From Bradyrhizobiaceae bacterium (lineage in GTDB: Bacteria; Pseudomonadota; Alphaproteobacteria; Rhizobiales; Xanthobacteraceae): a DNA stretch of 45,373 nucleotides. Every line of letters starts with the position of its first letter. Position 1 is the stretch's first letter. The stretch spans positions 1-45,373 of the forward strand of contig PQAH01000029.1 in NCBI GenBank assembly GCA_003105195.1. The letters are read 5' to 3'. Below are positions 1 through 9,259 of the stretch, piece by piece. A program made the position numbers and the translations under genes. The notes below the pieces were generated by a model, which worked only from the letters and a program-made list of their open reading frames with translations, was not told the origin of the DNA and made no database searches.

Positions 1-875
1 GGCACCGAGGAGCCGCCCGGGATCACGGCGAGCAGGTTGTCCCAGCCGCCACGGATGCCGCCGCAGTGCTTCTCGATCAGGTCGCGGAACGTGATCCCCA
101 TCGCCTCCTCGACGTTGCAGGGGCGGTTCACGTGACCCGAGATGCAGAACAGCTTGGTGCCCGTGTTGTTGGGCCGGCCGATGCCCGCGAACCAGGCGGC
201 GCCGCGGCGCATGATGTCGGGCGCGACCGCGATGCTCTCGACATTGTTGACCGTGCTCGGGCAGCCGTAGAGGCCGACATTGGCGGGAAACGGCGGCTTG
301 AGCCGCGGCATGCCCTTCTTGCCTTCGAGGCTTTCCAGCAGCGCGGTCTCCTCGCCGCAGATATAGGCGCCGGCGCCGTGGTGGACGTAGAGGTCGAAGT
401 CGAAGCCCGAGCCGCAGGCGTTCTTCCCGATCAGTCCGGCCGCGTAGGCCTGGTCGATCGCGGCCTGCAGCCGCTCGCGCTCGCGGATGAACTCGCCGCG
501 CACATAGATGTAGCCGGCATGCGCCCCCATGGAGAAGCCGGCGATCAGGCAGCCCTCGATGAGGAGGTGCGGGTCATGCCGCATGATCTCCCGGTCCTTG
601 CAGGTGCCGGGCTCGGATTCGTCGGCATTGACCACGAGATAGTGCGGCCGGCCGTCGGTCTGCTTCGGCATGAAGGACCATTTCAGGCCGGTCGGGAAGC
701 CGGCCCCGCCGCGGCCGCGCAAGCCCGAGGCCTTGATCTCGTTGATGATCGCGTCGCGTCCCTTGGCCAGGATCTCCCGGGTGCCGTCCCAGGCGCCCCG
801 CGCGCGCGCCCCTTCGAGACCCCAGTCGTGGATCCCGTAGAGATTCCGGAAGATGCGGTCCTTGTCGTCGAGCAT
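1..875 (-). CDS. nuoF: NADH-quinone oxidoreductase subunit F (NuoF), C-terminus cut by window edge
   Basis: NuoF carries the FMN and NADH sites of respiratory complex I and the N3 [4Fe-4S] cluster, on the cytoplasmic arm. The visible 291 residues begin [14 protein letters not shown] and contain the glycine-rich nucleotide motif [16 protein letters not shown] near residue 50, the FMN-site stretch [14 protein letters not shown] near residue 80, and a typical YIYVRGEF segment. The Cys-rich N3 motif lies beyond base 1 and cannot be seen. The ATG overlaps the TGA of nuoE by one base (TGATG), so the two are translationally coupled. It is the sixth gene of a nuoABCDEF run read leftward; nuoG and later genes presumably continue outside the window. 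Confidence 0.96.
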   Translation of the reverse strand, partial: MLDDKDRIFRNLYGIHDWGLEGARARGAWDGTREILAKGRDAIINEIKASGLRGRGGAGFPTGLKWSFMPKQTDGRPHYLVVNADESEPGTCKDREIMRHDPHLLIEGCLIAGFSMGAHAGYIYVRGEFIRERERLQAAIDQAYAAGLIGKNACGSGFDFDLYVHHGAGAYICGEETALLESLEGKKGMPRLKPPFPANVGLYGCPSTVNNVESIAVAPDIMRRGAAWFAGIGRPNNTGTKLFCISGHVNRPCNVEEAMGITFRDLIEKHCGGIRGGWDNLLAVIPGGSSV

Positions 876-1615
876 CACTGCCTCGGATCGGAGCTGTCGC
901 CGATGGGCGGCTTGGGAACGGGCGCCTCGCTGACATTCGCGGGCTCGCCGGGCTTCTTCGGATCGCGGTCGGTGAGCGCCGGGCCGGCGCTCTTCGGCGC
1001 CGTCGCGTAGAGGCCGGGCGCGGTCAGCGTCGTCGGGCCGCCGGCGGGCGCCGAGAACTGGCGGTCGGCCTGCGGGCCCGGTTTCGGCGTGCGGCCGGCC
1101 GCGAATTCGTCCAGCACCTTGGCGAGGCTCTCGGGCGTGAGATCCTCGTAGAAGTCGTAGTTGATCTGCGCCATGGGCGCGTTCACGCAGGCGCCGAGGC
1201 ACTCGACCTCGATCCAGGAGAACTTGCCGTCGGCCGTGACGTGGCGCTCCTCGCCGATCTTCTCGCGGCAGACCTTCTTGAGCTCGTTCGCGCCGCGCAG
1301 CATGCAGGGCGTGGTGCCGCAGAGCTGCACGTAGAACTGCCCGACCGGCTCGAGGTTGAACATGGTGTAGAAGGTTGCGACCTCGAGCACGCGGATCCTC
1401 GGCATGCCGAGCAGGTCCGCCACGTGCTCGATCGCCTTCTGCGGCAGCCAGCCGCCCGCCTGCTCCTGGGCGCGCCAGAGCAGCGGGATCACGGCCGAGG
1501 CCTGCCGCCCCTCCGGATACTTGGCGATCTGCTGCTTCGCCCAGTCGAGGTTCGCCGGCGTGAATTCGAAGCTCTTCGGCTGCTGCGCGACGGGCGCGAG
1601 GCGGCGGACACTCAT
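875..1615 (-). CDS. nuoE: NADH-quinone oxidoreductase subunit E (NuoE) with long C-terminal tail
   Basis: NuoE is the 24-kDa thioredoxin-like subunit that holds the N1a [2Fe-2S] cluster beside NuoF. The 246-residue product has the expected ligands C99-x4-C104 (LCGTTPC) and C139-x3-C143 (VECLGAC). The start [10 protein letters not shown] is the ATG that overlaps the nuoD stop in an ATGA junction; the same frame stays open further upstream, but that part lies inside nuoD and has no homology. After about residue 185 comes a tail of about 60 residues rich in Pro, Ala, Gly and Lys that ends in [13 protein letters not shown]. It is not needed for the cluster fold and makes the protein longer than bacterial NuoE proteins of about 165 to 175 residues; similar low-complexity tails occur in alphaproteobacteria. 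Confidence 0.96.
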   Translation of the reverse strand: MSVRRLAPVAQQPKSFEFTPANLDWAKQQIAKYPEGRQASAVIPLLWRAQEQAGGWLPQKAIEHVADLLGMPRIRVLEVATFYTMFNLEPVGQFYVQLCGTTPCMLRGANELKKVCREKIGEERHVTADGKFSWIEVECLGACVNAPMAQINYDFYEDLTPESLAKVLDEFAAGRTPKPGPQADRQFSAPAGGPTTLTAPGLYATAPKSAGPALTDRDPKKPGEPANVSEAPVPKPPIGDSSDPRQ

Positions 1616-2802
1616 CGGTCGACCTCTCCGAACACGATGTCGAGCGACCCGAGGATCGCCGAGACGTCCGCGAGCATGTGGCCGCGGCACAGGAAATCCA
1701 TCGCCTGCAAGTGCGCGAATCCCGGCGCGCGGATCTTGCACTTGTAGGGCTTGTTGGTGCCGTCGGCGACCAGGTAGACGCCGAACTCGCCCTTGGGCGC
1801 CTCCACCGCGGCGTAGACCTCGCCGGCCGGCACGTGGAAGCCCTCGGTGTAGAGCTTGAAGTGGTGGATCAGCGCCTCCATGGAGCGCTTCATCTCGCCC
1901 CGCTTCGGCGGCACGACCTTGTTGTCGAGGACCGACACGGGTCCCTGCCCTTCGGGTGCGCGCAGCTTCTCGACGCACTGGCGCATGATCCGGATCGACT
2001 GGCGCATCTCCTCCATGCGGATGAGATAGCGGTCGTAGCAGTCGCCGTTCTTGCCGATCGGGATGTCGAAATCCATCTCGGCGTAGCATTCGTAGGGCTG
2101 CGCCTTGCGCAGGTCCCAGGCGGCGCCCGAGCCGCGCACCATCACGCCCGAGAAGCCCCAGGCCCAGGCGTCGTCGAGCGCGACGACGCCGATGTCGACG
2201 TTGCGCTGCTTGAAGATGCGGTTGTCGGTGAGCAGTCCCTCGAGGTCGTCGCAGACCTTCAGGAACGGGTCGCAGAAACTTTCGATGTCGTCGATCAGCG
2301 CCGGCGGCAGGTCCTGGTGCACGCCGCCGACGCGGAAATAGGCCGCGTGCATGCGCGAGCCGGAAGCGCGCTCGTAGAACACCATCAGCTTCTCGCGCTC
2401 CTCGAAGCCCCAGAGCGGCGGGGTCAGCGCGCCGACATCCATGGCCTGGGTCGTGACGTTGAGGAGGTGCGAGAGCAGCCGGCCGATCTCGCAGTAGAGC
2501 ACGCGGATCAGTTGCGCCCGGCGCGGCACCGCGAGTCCGAGCAGCTTCTCGGCCGCGAGGCAGAAGGCGTGCTCCTGGTTCATCGGCGCGACGTAGTCGA
2601 GCCGGTCGAAATAGGGGATCGCCTGCAGGTAGGTCTTGTGCTCGATCAGCTTCTCGGTGCCGCGATGCAGGAGCCCGATATGCGGATCGACCCGCTCCAC
2701 CACCTCGCCGTCCAGGTCGAGGACGAGTCGCAGCACTCCGTGTGCCGCCGGATGCTGCGGCCCGAAATTGAGCGTGAAGTTGCGAACAGAGGCTTCGGTC
2801 AT
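1612..2802 (-). CDS. nuoD: NADH-quinone oxidoreductase subunit D (NuoD)
   Basis: NuoD is the 49-kDa subunit that lines the quinone-binding pocket at the junction of the peripheral and membrane arms. The 396-residue sequence begins [22 protein letters not shown], with the family hallmark GPQHPAAHG in the beta-hairpin that reaches the quinone. [12 protein letters not shown] and [17 protein letters not shown] follow, and the end is [10 protein letters not shown], all as in family members of about 390 to 400 residues. It is a separate gene, not the NuoCD fusion of enterobacteria, which fits an alphaproteobacterium. The gap to nuoC upstream is unusually large for this operon (130 bases) and contains a palindromic repeat. 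The stop overlaps the nuoE start. Confidence 0.97.
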   Translation of the reverse strand: MTEASVRNFTLNFGPQHPAAHGVLRLVLDLDGEVVERVDPHIGLLHRGTEKLIEHKTYLQAIPYFDRLDYVAPMNQEHAFCLAAEKLLGLAVPRRAQLIRVLYCEIGRLLSHLLNVTTQAMDVGALTPPLWGFEEREKLMVFYERASGSRMHAAYFRVGGVHQDLPPALIDDIESFCDPFLKVCDDLEGLLTDNRIFKQRNVDIGVVALDDAWAWGFSGVMVRGSGAAWDLRKAQPYECYAEMDFDIPIGKNGDCYDRYLIRMEEMRQSIRIMRQCVEKLRAPEGQGPVSVLDNKVVPPKRGEMKRSMEALIHHFKLYTEGFHVPAGEVYAAVEAPKGEFGVYLVADGTNKPYKCKIRAPGFAHLQAMDFLCRGHMLADVSAILGSLDIVFGEVDR

Positions 2803-2842
2803 GTTCTGATCTTGCCGCGTGGACGGCCGACGTTTGAGGATT

Positions 2843-2865
2843 CCCTCCCCCCTTGTGGGAGAGGG
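2843..2865. repeat. Short intergenic palindrome between nuoC and nuoD
   Basis: CCCTCCCCC (2843-2851) and GGGAGAGGG (2857-2865) form a near-perfect 9-bp stem with a 5-base loop. It sits in a 130-bp spacer inside an operon whose other junctions are 11 bases or less. The sequence resembles the dispersed CCCTCTCCC...GGGAGAGGG palindromes common in alphaproteobacterial genomes. In the nuo mRNA it would fold into a GC-rich hairpin that could affect processing or stability. Only one copy is visible here. Confidence 0.6.
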
Positions 2866-2932
2866 ACAGGGAGGCTGCGCCCAGGACGAGAGAAGCGGTG
2901 GGCGAGGCCGGCTGTCAGCGTGGGTTTCATCG

Positions 2933-3544
2933 TCAGCCCGGCTTCTGCTCGGCCTTCTCGTCCCCGGGCAGCGGGTAGTCCGGTCCTTCCCACGGCGACA
3001 GGAAGTCGAAATTGCGGAACTCCTGGGCGAGCCGCACCGGCTCGTAGACGACCCGCTTCACCTCGTCGTCGTAGCGCACCTCGACGAAGCCGGTGAGCGG
3101 GAAGTCCTTGCGCAGCGGGTGTCCCTCGAAGCCGTAGTCCGTGAGGATGCGGCGCATGTCCGGATGGCCCGTGAACGGCACGCCGTAGAGGTCGTAGGTC
3201 TCGCGCTCGAACCAGTCGGCGCCCGGGAACACGCCGATCAGCGAGGGCACCGGCGTCGCCTCGTCGGTCTCGACCTTCACGCGGATGCGCTGGTTCTGTT
3301 TGGGCGAGAGGAAATGGTAGACGACGTCGAAGCGGTTCTCGCGCGCCGGCCAGTCGACCGCCGTGACGTCGACGATGTTCCAGAACTGGCAGCGCCCGTC
3401 GTCGCGCAGGAACTTGGCGACCTTGGCGATCGCGGCGGCCTTGGCGGTGACCGTCAGCTCGCCGAAGTCGACCCGATAGCCCGTCACCGCGTCCGGCATG
3501 GCGGCCAGGATCGCCTCGCCGAGCTCCTTCAGGGTCTCGTCCAT
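2933..3544 (-). CDS. nuoC: NADH-quinone oxidoreductase subunit C (NuoC)
   Basis: NuoC is the 30-kDa peripheral-arm subunit that packs against NuoD and NuoB. The 203-residue protein begins [18 protein letters not shown]. It contains the family signature [20 protein letters not shown] followed by [18 protein letters not shown], the conserved core of the 30-kDa family. The ATG at 3544 lies 11 bases after the nuoB stop. The same frame is open further upstream, but that stretch overlaps nuoB and is not homologous. The C-terminus ends in a charged tail ([10 protein letters not shown]). Length and motifs are normal for a stand-alone NuoC. Confidence 0.97.
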   Translation of the reverse strand: MDETLKELGEAILAAMPDAVTGYRVDFGELTVTAKAAAIAKVAKFLRDDGRCQFWNIVDVTAVDWPARENRFDVVYHFLSPKQNQRIRVKVETDEATPVPSLIGVFPGADWFERETYDLYGVPFTGHPDMRRILTDYGFEGHPLRKDFPLTGFVEVRYDDEVKRVVYEPVRLAQEFRNFDFLSPWEGPDYPLPGDEKAEQKPG

Positions 3545-3555
3545 CAGCTTGCCCC

Positions 3556-4119
3556 TCACCGCTCGATGGTGCCGACGCGGCGGATCTTCTTCTGCAGCAG
3601 CAGGACGCCGTAGAGCAGCGCTTCGGCGGTCGGCGGGCAGCCCGGCACGTAGATGTCGACCGGCACGACGCGGTCGCAGCCGCGCACCACCGAGTAGGAA
3701 TAGTGGTAGTAGCCGCCGCCGTTGGCGCAGCTGCCCATGGAGATGACGTAGCGCGGCTCCGGCATCTGGTCGTAGACCTTGCGCAACGCGGGCGCCATCT
3801 TGTTGGTCAGGGTACCGGCCACGATCATGACGTCCGACTGGCGCGGGCTCGCGCGCGGCGCGAAGCCGAAGCGCTCGGCGTCGTAGCGCGGCATCGACAT
3901 CTGCATCATCTCGACCGCGCAGCAGGCGAGCCCGAAGGTCATCCACATGAGCGAGCCGGTGCGCGCCCAGGTGATCAGCTCGTCGGTGGCCGTGACCAGG
4001 AAGCCCTTGTCGGCGAGCTCGTTGTTGAGGCCGACGAAGTACGGATCGTCGGCGCCGACGGGCTTGCCCGTCCGCGGATCGAGGATGCCGGAACCTGCCG
4101 GTGCGACAATGGTGCTCAT
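3556..4119 (-). CDS. nuoB: NADH-quinone oxidoreductase subunit B (NuoB)
   Basis: NuoB (PSST) carries the N2 [4Fe-4S] cluster that passes electrons to quinone. The 187-residue protein shows all four expected ligands: the tandem C66-C67 in [11 protein letters not shown]131 in [10 protein letters not shown] and C161 in [10 protein letters not shown]. The PRxSPRQSD and [11 protein letters not shown] segments are also conserved. It lies 7 bases after nuoA and 11 before nuoC, in a tight operon. The N-terminal 35 residues are poorly conserved, as usual. No anomaly is seen. Confidence 0.97.
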   Translation of the reverse strand: MSTIVAPAGSGILDPRTGKPVGADDPYFVGLNNELADKGFLVTATDELITWARTGSLMWMTFGLACCAVEMMQMSMPRYDAERFGFAPRASPRQSDVMIVAGTLTNKMAPALRKVYDQMPEPRYVISMGSCANGGGYYHYSYSVVRGCDRVVPVDIYVPGCPPTAEALLYGVLLLQKKIRRVGTIER

Positions 4120-4126
4120 GCGCTCG

Positions 4127-4492
4127 TCAATCCCATTCGAGCGCCCCCTTCTTCCATTCGTAGATAAATCCGAGCGTCAGAACCGCAAGGAAGACCATCA
4201 TCGACCAGAAGCCGAAGGCGCCGAGCTCGCCGAAGGCGACCGCCCAGGGGAACAGGAACGCCACCTCGAGGTCGAAGATGATGAACAGGATGGCGACCAG
4301 GTAGAAGCGCACGTCGAACTTCATGCGTGCGTCGTCGAACGCGTTGAAGCCGCACTCGTAGGCCGAGAGCTTCTCGGGGTCCGGGCTCTTGTAGGCGACG
4401 ATGAAGGGCGCGATCAGGAGCGCCAGCCCGATGACGGCCGAAACCGCGATGAACACGACGAGAGGCAGATAGGCCTGCAGGAGCTCGCTCAT
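4127..4492 (-). CDS. nuoA: NADH-quinone oxidoreductase subunit A (NuoA)
   Basis: NuoA (ND3) is a small membrane subunit of the proton-pumping arm. The 121-residue product has three hydrophobic helices (about residues 8-30, 62-85 and 92-113). Between the first two is the conserved loop [25 protein letters not shown], whose Cys in the YECG motif lies near the quinone cavity. It is the first gene of the nuo operon. The roughly 200 bases upstream, up to the end of the neighbouring gene, must hold the promoter, but no convincing -35/-10 pair could be picked by eye. Confidence 0.96.
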   Translation of the reverse strand: MSELLQAYLPLVVFIAVSAVIGLALLIAPFIVAYKSPDPEKLSAYECGFNAFDDARMKFDVRFYLVAILFIIFDLEVAFLFPWAVAFGELGAFGFWSMMVFLAVLTLGFIYEWKKGALEWD

Positions 4493-4693
4493 CTCGGTCC
4501 CGATCTCGTTGCCCCGGGAGCCCGACGGGCCGGTGGAACCGCGATCGGCGCCGCCAAGCCCCTCTGGCGCCGCCCTTTTCCAGATTGGATTCGGTCAAAG
4601 GGCGAACGCGCGTGGCTTAGCGCAGGCCATCCGGGGTGGCAAGCCGAGCTGGGCGCAAAAATGTGCAGCATTCCCGTCGCGGGGCGGTCCGCG

Positions 4694-5815
4694 TCACCGC
4701 CTCCGCCGCGCGCCGTGGAGGATTGCGGCCGCGAAGACGACGAGCGCGAGGACCGTGAGCGCCCCGCTTGCCTGCCGGACCGCGCTCCATTCGCCGAGCC
4801 CGCCGGCGACTCGCAGCGCGACCGAGGCGTGCAGCAGCACCAGGGGCCCGTAGAGGAGCGGCGTGTAGCCGAGGCGCAGCCGCGCCACGGCGGGCAGGAT
4901 GATGAGCGCGTGCCCGAACACCATCGAGAGCACGAAGCCGATCAGCACGACATGGAGTGCGAGGTCGTAGCCGAAGGCGGCGCGCGCGGGCGGGGCCAGG
5001 ATCATCAGCGCCCCCGCGACCGCGAGCCAGGCATAGCCGGCAAGCATGCAGGCCGCGAAGAAGCGCGGGGCGCCCCGCCCGCGGATGCTGCGCCGTGCCA
5101 CGTCGTGGCGCAGCAGCCACAGGGTCGCCACGATCAGGCCGGTCCCGAACAGGGCCGCGCCGGAGGCCTCGGCGAGACCCAGGCTCGCCCCGCCCAGGAC
5201 CAGCGCGAGCCCGAGCAGGAACAGAGGCAGGCTGCCCCGTTTGGGCACCAGCAGGCGGCTGAGCTCCAGCCGCTCGCCCGCGATGGTCAGAACCAGGAAG
5301 GCGAGCCACCAGCCCGCAAGGTCGGCCACAGGCCGACCCGCCAGCCACAGGATATTGCCGACCAGCCAGGCCGCCGCGCCCAGCAGCAGCGTCGCCGTGA
5401 ACACGGCGGGCTGCCGGCGCAGGATGTCGGCCGAGGCCACGGCCAGGGCCGCGGCCGCCGCGACGTAGAGGGCCGCGCCGATATCGGGAGCCCCGGCAAG
5501 CAGCGCCAAGGTTCCGAGCGCCGCCGCGACCGGCGCCGCATAGGCGGGCCCTCCCAGCGCCACGGCCCGCTCGAGGCCGATCACGGTCCCGAACAGGCCC
5601 GAAATCATCAGCGGTCCGTGGAACTCTGCGAGCTCCCCGCCCGGCACCTCCCAGCCGAGGCGCCAAAGGCCGCCCAGGAGTCCGGTGACCAGGGCGACCG
5701 GCCCGAACGCCAACAGCGCCAAGCGGCCCCAGGGCCGGGTCCGGCGCGTGCCGACTGCATCTGGAACTGCCGCTGGGCCCATGGCCGGCTCCCGGGCGGC
5801 CGGGATCGTGCTCAT
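4694..5815 (-). CDS. Polytopic membrane protein, NnrS-like (function unproven)
   Basis: This 373-residue protein is almost entirely hydrophobic, with roughly 10 to 12 predicted membrane helices. Recognisable stretches are EFHGPLMISGLFGTVIGLER near the start of the membrane part and HVVLIGFVLSMVFGHALIIL near residue 300. Histidines placed at helix positions recall the NnrS and heme-copper-like membrane families, which often accompany nitric oxide and denitrification genes. That assignment is by resemblance only. The start is uncertain: ATG 5815 is used, ATG 5827 (12 bases upstream, same frame) is possible, and neither has a clear Shine-Dalgarno. A perfect FNR-type palindrome lies 37 bases upstream of 5815, so expression is probably anaerobic or NO-responsive. 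Confidence 0.6.
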   Translation of the reverse strand: MSTIPAAREPAMGPAAVPDAVGTRRTRPWGRLALLAFGPVALVTGLLGGLWRLGWEVPGGELAEFHGPLMISGLFGTVIGLERAVALGGPAYAAPVAAALGTLALLAGAPDIGAALYVAAAAALAVASADILRRQPAVFTATLLLGAAAWLVGNILWLAGRPVADLAGWWLAFLVLTIAGERLELSRLLVPKRGSLPLFLLGLALVLGGASLGLAEASGAALFGTGLIVATLWLLRHDVARRSIRGRGAPRFFAACMLAGYAWLAVAGALMILAPPARAAFGYDLALHVVLIGFVLSMVFGHALIILPAVARLRLGYTPLLYGPLVLLHASVALRVAGGLGEWSAVRQASGALTVLALVVFAAAILHGARRRR

Positions 5816-5851
5816 ACAATATAACATGCTGCCGGAGGCCCCCGGCGGGCC

Positions 5852-5865
5852 TTGACCGCAGTCAA
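5852..5865 (-). promoter_or_regulatory. FNR/NNR-type box, perfect inverted repeat
   Basis: TTGAC-CGCA-GTCAA reads as a perfect 5-4-5 inverted repeat and fits the FNR/DNR/AadR consensus TTGAY-N4-RTCAA. It lies in the 56-bp gap between the DUF59 stop and the membrane-protein start. The downstream A+T stretch around 5817-5824 (minus strand TTATATTGT) could be the -10 region, which would put transcription start close to the ATG. Confidence 0.7.
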
Positions 5866-5871
5866 ACCGGC

Positions 5872-6168
5872 TCACCCGAGCCGGCTTAGCGCGTCCGGGC
5901 TCATCCGGTCGGGAGTCCAGGGCGGCTCCCAGACGAGATCGACCCGGATCTCCCCGACGTCGGGAAAGCACGTCGCCAGCGCGGCGCGCACCTCCTCGAG
6001 GATCATCTCGCCCAGCGGACAGGCCCGCGTCGTCAAGGTGATCGCGACGTCGATGCGGCCGGACACGCGCTCGGCACGATAGACCAGGCCGAGATCGACA
6101 ATGCTGATGCCGACCTCCGGATCGACGATCGGCCGCAGCGCCTCCAGAACCTCGAGGTCATCCGCCAT
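5872..6168 (-). CDS. DUF59/MIP18-family iron-sulfur assembly factor (SufT/PaaD-like)
   Basis: The 98-residue protein is a compact DUF59 domain. Such proteins help to insert or mature Fe-S clusters (SufT, human CIAO2) or are part of phenylacetyl-CoA epoxidase gene sets (PaaD). Conserved features are IVDPEVGISIVDLGLVY near residue 15, the single conserved Cys in TTRACPLGE, and the C-terminal WEPPWTPDRMS motif. ATG 6168 is preceded by GGAG at good spacing. An in-frame GTG at 6225 would add 19 residues without homology and was not chosen. In a window full of Fe-S enzymes, a maturation role is plausible. The gene follows the acyl-CoA dehydrogenase and a gene remnant, probably in the same transcript. 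Confidence 0.85.
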   Translation of the reverse strand: MADDLEVLEALRPIVDPEVGISIVDLGLVYRAERVSGRIDVAITLTTRACPLGEMILEEVRAALATCFPDVGEIRVDLVWEPPWTPDRMSPDALSRLG

Positions 6169-6252
6169 GGCGAGCTCCACCGTGCGCGAAACCGTGTCCA
6201 GAACCGGTTCCCCGCGTTCCGGCACCCTAGCACCGGGCCGTCGAGTCGTCCT

Positions 6253-6318
6253 TCAGCCCGCGATGCCGATCCCCGAGGCGCCTCCCGTGATCAGCGCCGT
6301 CCTGCCTTCGAGATCCAT
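6253..6318 (-). pseudogene. Remnant: first 21 codons of a short-chain dehydrogenase/reductase
   Basis: The frame reads MDLEGRTALITGGASGIGIAG and then stops. The first 18 residues are a textbook N-terminus of the SDR family: beta-strand 1 plus the TGxxxGIG cofactor-binding loop of the Rossmann fold. An AGAGG-like ribosome site precedes the ATG. Nothing downstream resembles the remaining 230 or so residues, so a deletion has removed nearly the whole gene. The reading frame is real and the product certainly non-functional. SDR genes often accompany acyl-CoA dehydrogenases and CoA ligases in beta-oxidation-type operons, which would fit this position. Confidence 0.75.
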
Positions 6319-6409
6319 CACCGGCCCTCTTCTGCTGCCGTTCGTCAGTGCCTTGTGCCGTCGGAAAGCGCCTGGATGCGCAAGAGTGTCGCGATTCCGC
6401 CGCCGGACG

Positions 6410-7606
6410 TCAGGCCGAGCATCGCAGGCTCCGCGCCTGCGCATGTGCCTTCAGCAACTCGCGGGCGATCACCAGCTTCTGCACCTCGCTCGCGCCTTCG
6501 TAGATGCGCAGAGCCCGCACCTCGCGGTAGAGCGCCTCCACCTTGGTGCCGACGCGCACGCCTTGGCCGCCGAACAGCTGCACGGCCCGGTCGATGACGC
6601 GCTGCGCCGCCTCGGTGGCGTAGAGCTTCGCGGCCGATGATTCGCGCGTCACCCGCGCGCGTCCCTGGTCCTTGGCGTAGGCGGAGCGATAGACCAGCAG
6701 CGCCGCCGCGTCGGTCTCGACCGCGCTCTCGGCGAGCGCTCCCTGCGTGAGCTGCAGGTCGGCGAGAGCGGCGCCGAACAGGTGGCGATCGGCGGCGCGC
6801 GCGAGCGCCTCGTCGAGCGCGCGGCGCGCGAGGCCGAGCGCGGCGGCCGCCACCGTGGTGCGGAAGATGTCGAGGGTCGCCATCGCGACCCGGAACCCCG
6901 CACCGGGCTCGCCCAGCCGGTTCGCCAGAGGCACCCGGCACGCCTCGAAGCGCAGCGTCGCCAGCGGATGCGGCGCGATCACCTCGATGCGGCCCGCGAC
7001 CGACAGCCCGGGCGCATCGGCGTCGACCACGAACGCCGAGAGCCCCTTGGCGCCCGGCCCTTCACCGCTGCGCGCGAACACCACGTAGTGGTCCGCGATG
7101 CCGCCGTTCGAGATCCAGGTCTTCATGCCGTCGAGGCGCACATGCGCAGCTCCGTCCGGCGTCGCCGTGGTGGAGATCGCCCCGACGTCGGAGCCCGCCT
7201 CGGGCTCGGAGAGCGCGAAGGCCGCGATGTGGCGCCCCTCGCGCACCGGCGGCAGGTACTTCGCCTTCAGCGTCTCGCTGCCGAACAGCGAGATCGATCC
7301 GGTACCGAGCCCCTGCATCGCGAACGCGAAGTCGGCGAGTCCGTCGTGCCAGGCGAGGATCTCGCGCGCGAGGCACAGCGTGCGCACGTCGAGCGCCGGC
7401 GAAAGCCCGCCCTGGGCGGCCGGCACCACCGCCTTGAGCCAGCCGGCCTCGCCGAGCGCGCGCACGAGACTGCGGCAGCTCCGGTCGATGTCGGCATGGT
7501 CGACGTGCCGGGCGAGCTCGCGATCCGCGAAGGCCGCGAGCTCGCGGGCGAAGCCGCGATGGCGCTCCTCGAAGAACGGCCACTCGAGATGCGCGAGGTC
7601 GGGCAT
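6410..7606 (-). CDS. Acyl-CoA dehydrogenase family protein
   Basis: This FAD enzyme of 398 residues would oxidise an acyl-CoA to the 2,3-enoyl-CoA. Family features in order are [15 protein letters not shown] (flavin-binding, about residues 130-144), KTWISNGG (about 160), the C-terminal [13 protein letters not shown] (about 340-352), and [10 protein letters not shown], in which E370 sits where the catalytic base of many family members lies. The substrate cannot be told from sequence. It starts 3 bases after the stop of the aryl-CoA ligase gene, so both are co-transcribed, and the substrate may be an alicyclic or dicarboxylic intermediate of aromatic degradation. An SDR remnant follows. Confidence 0.9.
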   Translation of the reverse strand: MPDLAHLEWPFFEERHRGFARELAAFADRELARHVDHADIDRSCRSLVRALGEAGWLKAVVPAAQGGLSPALDVRTLCLAREILAWHDGLADFAFAMQGLGTGSISLFGSETLKAKYLPPVREGRHIAAFALSEPEAGSDVGAISTTATPDGAAHVRLDGMKTWISNGGIADHYVVFARSGEGPGAKGLSAFVVDADAPGLSVAGRIEVIAPHPLATLRFEACRVPLANRLGEPGAGFRVAMATLDIFRTTVAAAALGLARRALDEALARAADRHLFGAALADLQLTQGALAESAVETDAAALLVYRSAYAKDQGRARVTRESSAAKLYATEAAQRVIDRAVQLFGGQGVRVGTKVEALYREVRALRIYEGASEVQKLVIARELLKAHAQARSLRCSA

Positions 7607-7609
7607 GGC

Positions 7610-9190
7610 TCAGGCGCCTTCCGGCGGCGGCGCGCCGATGCCGCTCTCGCGCAGCATGTAGCGCTGGATCTTGCCGCTCGCGGTCTTCGGCAGGCTGTCC
7701 ACGAACTCGATCCAGCGCGGATACTTCCAGGGACCGATCGCGCGCTTCACGTGCACCTTGAGCTGCTCGTACATGGCGCGGCTCGCCGCCTCGTCGCGGC
7801 CGTCCTTGAGCACGACGAAGGCCTTGGGCTTGACCAGGCCGTTGCGGTCCTCGGCCGGCACCACCGCCGCCTCGAGCACGCAGGGATGCGCGATCAGCGC
7901 GGCCTCCACCTCGAACGGCGAGACCCAGATGCCGCTGACCTTGAACATGTCGTCGGTGCGCCCGCAGTAGATGTAGGTGCCGTCCGCGCGCCTCAGGTAT
8001 TTGTCGCCGGTGCGAGTCCACTCGCCCACGAAGGTGCGGCGCGACTTCTCGCGCTGGTTCCAGTAGCCGGCGGCGGCCGAGTCGCCGCGCACCATCAGCT
8101 CGCCGATCTCGCCGTCGGCGATCTCGCCGCCGCACTCGTCGATCAGCTTGAGCTCGTAGCCCTTCACGGGCACGCCGGCAGTGCCGTACTCCACCGCGTC
8201 CGGCAGGTTGGTCACGAACAGATGGCCCATCTCGGTCGAGCCGACGCCGTTGACGATGTCGAGGCCGAAGCGCGCCTTCCACTCCTCCCCGACATGCGGC
8301 GGCAGCGGCTCGCCCGCCGAGAAGCACAGGCGCAGCCGCTGCGAGCCCTTGGCGGGTGTGCATTCGGGGTCGGCGAGGATCGCCGCATAGAGCGTCGGGA
8401 CGGCGTAGAACATCGTCGGCTGGTGGGCCCGCAGCATCTCGAACACGGTCTGCGGCGTCGGCCGCTCGGCATAGAGCACGGACGTCGCGCCGACCCAGAT
8501 CGGGCAGATCATCGCGTTACCGAGCCCGTAGGAGAAGAACAGCTTGGCCGCCGAGAACACGACATCGTCCTCGCGGATGCCGATCCGGTCCTCGCCCGCG
8601 CTCTCCGCCATGATCCGCGGGCTCGAATGCACGTGCATCACGCCCTTCGGATTGCCGGTGGTGCCCGAGGAGTAGAGCCAGTAGGCGATCTCGTCGGCGC
8701 TGGTGAGCGCCGGCGCGCTTCCCTCGTTCTCGGCGGCGAGCAGCCGCTCGAAACGCGGGATGCCGTCGGGTCCGCCGCCGACCGTGATCACGGTGATCGC
8801 GCGGGTCAGTCCCTTCACGGCCTCCTGCACGTCGGGCAAGAGCGCCGTGGAGACGAACACGACCTTGGCCCGCGAGTCGTCGAGGAGGTAGCGGTACTGG
8901 TCCGAGGTGAGCCGCGTGTTCAGGAGGACCGGCACGATTCCGGCCCGGATCGCGCCCCAGAACAGGATCGGGAACTCGACCGTGTCGAGCATCACCAGCG
9001 CGACGCGGTTCTCGCGCTCGACCCCGAGCCGCGCCAGCATGGGTCCGACCCGCGCGCTGGCGTCGCGAAGCTCGCCGTAGGTGAGAGAGCGCGCGCCGTC
9101 GATGAAGGCGGTCTTGTCGCCGCGGCCCTCCGCGACGTTCCGGTCCACGAAGTCGACGGCGGCATTGTAGTCGCGTGCCGAGAAGGTCAT
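7610..9190 (-). CDS. Benzoate-CoA ligase family protein, probably 4-hydroxybenzoate- or benzoate-CoA ligase
   Basis: The enzyme activates an aromatic acid with ATP and CoA through an acyl-adenylate. The 526-residue protein begins MTFSARDYNAAVDFVDRNVA, close to HbaA/BclA-type ligases. It shows the P-loop SSGTTGNPKGVMH, the family stretch AAKLFFSYGLGNAM, the adenylate motif GVGSTEMGH, the hinge region TGDKY...GRTDDMFKVSG and the C-terminal PKTASGKIQR, in which K507 is the adenylation lysine. The start at 9190 is preceded by GGGAG. Upstream in-frame ATGs (9259 and 9301) would add an unconserved leader. The gene is divergent from hcrCAB, and in R. palustris hbaA adjoins hbaBCD, which favours 4-hydroxybenzoate. 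Sequence alone does not decide between this and benzoate. Confidence 0.88.
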   Translation of the reverse strand: MTFSARDYNAAVDFVDRNVAEGRGDKTAFIDGARSLTYGELRDASARVGPMLARLGVERENRVALVMLDTVEFPILFWGAIRAGIVPVLLNTRLTSDQYRYLLDDSRAKVVFVSTALLPDVQEAVKGLTRAITVITVGGGPDGIPRFERLLAAENEGSAPALTSADEIAYWLYSSGTTGNPKGVMHVHSSPRIMAESAGEDRIGIREDDVVFSAAKLFFSYGLGNAMICPIWVGATSVLYAERPTPQTVFEMLRAHQPTMFYAVPTLYAAILADPECTPAKGSQRLRLCFSAGEPLPPHVGEEWKARFGLDIVNGVGSTEMGHLFVTNLPDAVEYGTAGVPVKGYELKLIDECGGEIADGEIGELMVRGDSAAAGYWNQREKSRRTFVGEWTRTGDKYLRRADGTYIYCGRTDDMFKVSGIWVSPFEVEAALIAHPCVLEAAVVPAEDRNGLVKPKAFVVLKDGRDEAASRAMYEQLKVHVKRAIGPWKYPRWIEFVDSLPKTASGKIQRYMLRESGIGAPPPEGA

Positions 9191-9245
9191 GCAGCGCGCT
9201 CCCGAAGCATGCGGCTCATTAGCAGCGATCGCGTCGGTCGACTCC

Positions 9246-9259
9246 TTGATTTCAGTCAT
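9246..9259. promoter_or_regulatory. FNR/AadR-like box, ligase-proximal
   Basis: TTGAT-TTCA-GTCAT matches TTGAY-N4-RTCAA except for the last base. It lies in the 232-bp divergent promoter between the ligase (start 9190) and hcrC (start 9423), about 56 bases upstream of the ligase start. The CRP/FNR-family regulator AadR is known to activate anaerobic benzoate and 4-hydroxybenzoate genes in R. palustris; binding here is inferred. Confidence 0.5.

Noticed and set aside
875-2089. A 404-residue version of NuoE starting at 2089
   Set aside because: The extra N-terminal part lies wholly inside nuoD in another frame and has no homology; ATG 1615 with its ATGA overlap is the natural start.
4585-4598. 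TTGGATTCGGTCAA upstream of nuoA as an FNR box
   Set aside because: Two mismatches in one half-site; complex I genes need not be under this control, so it was left out.
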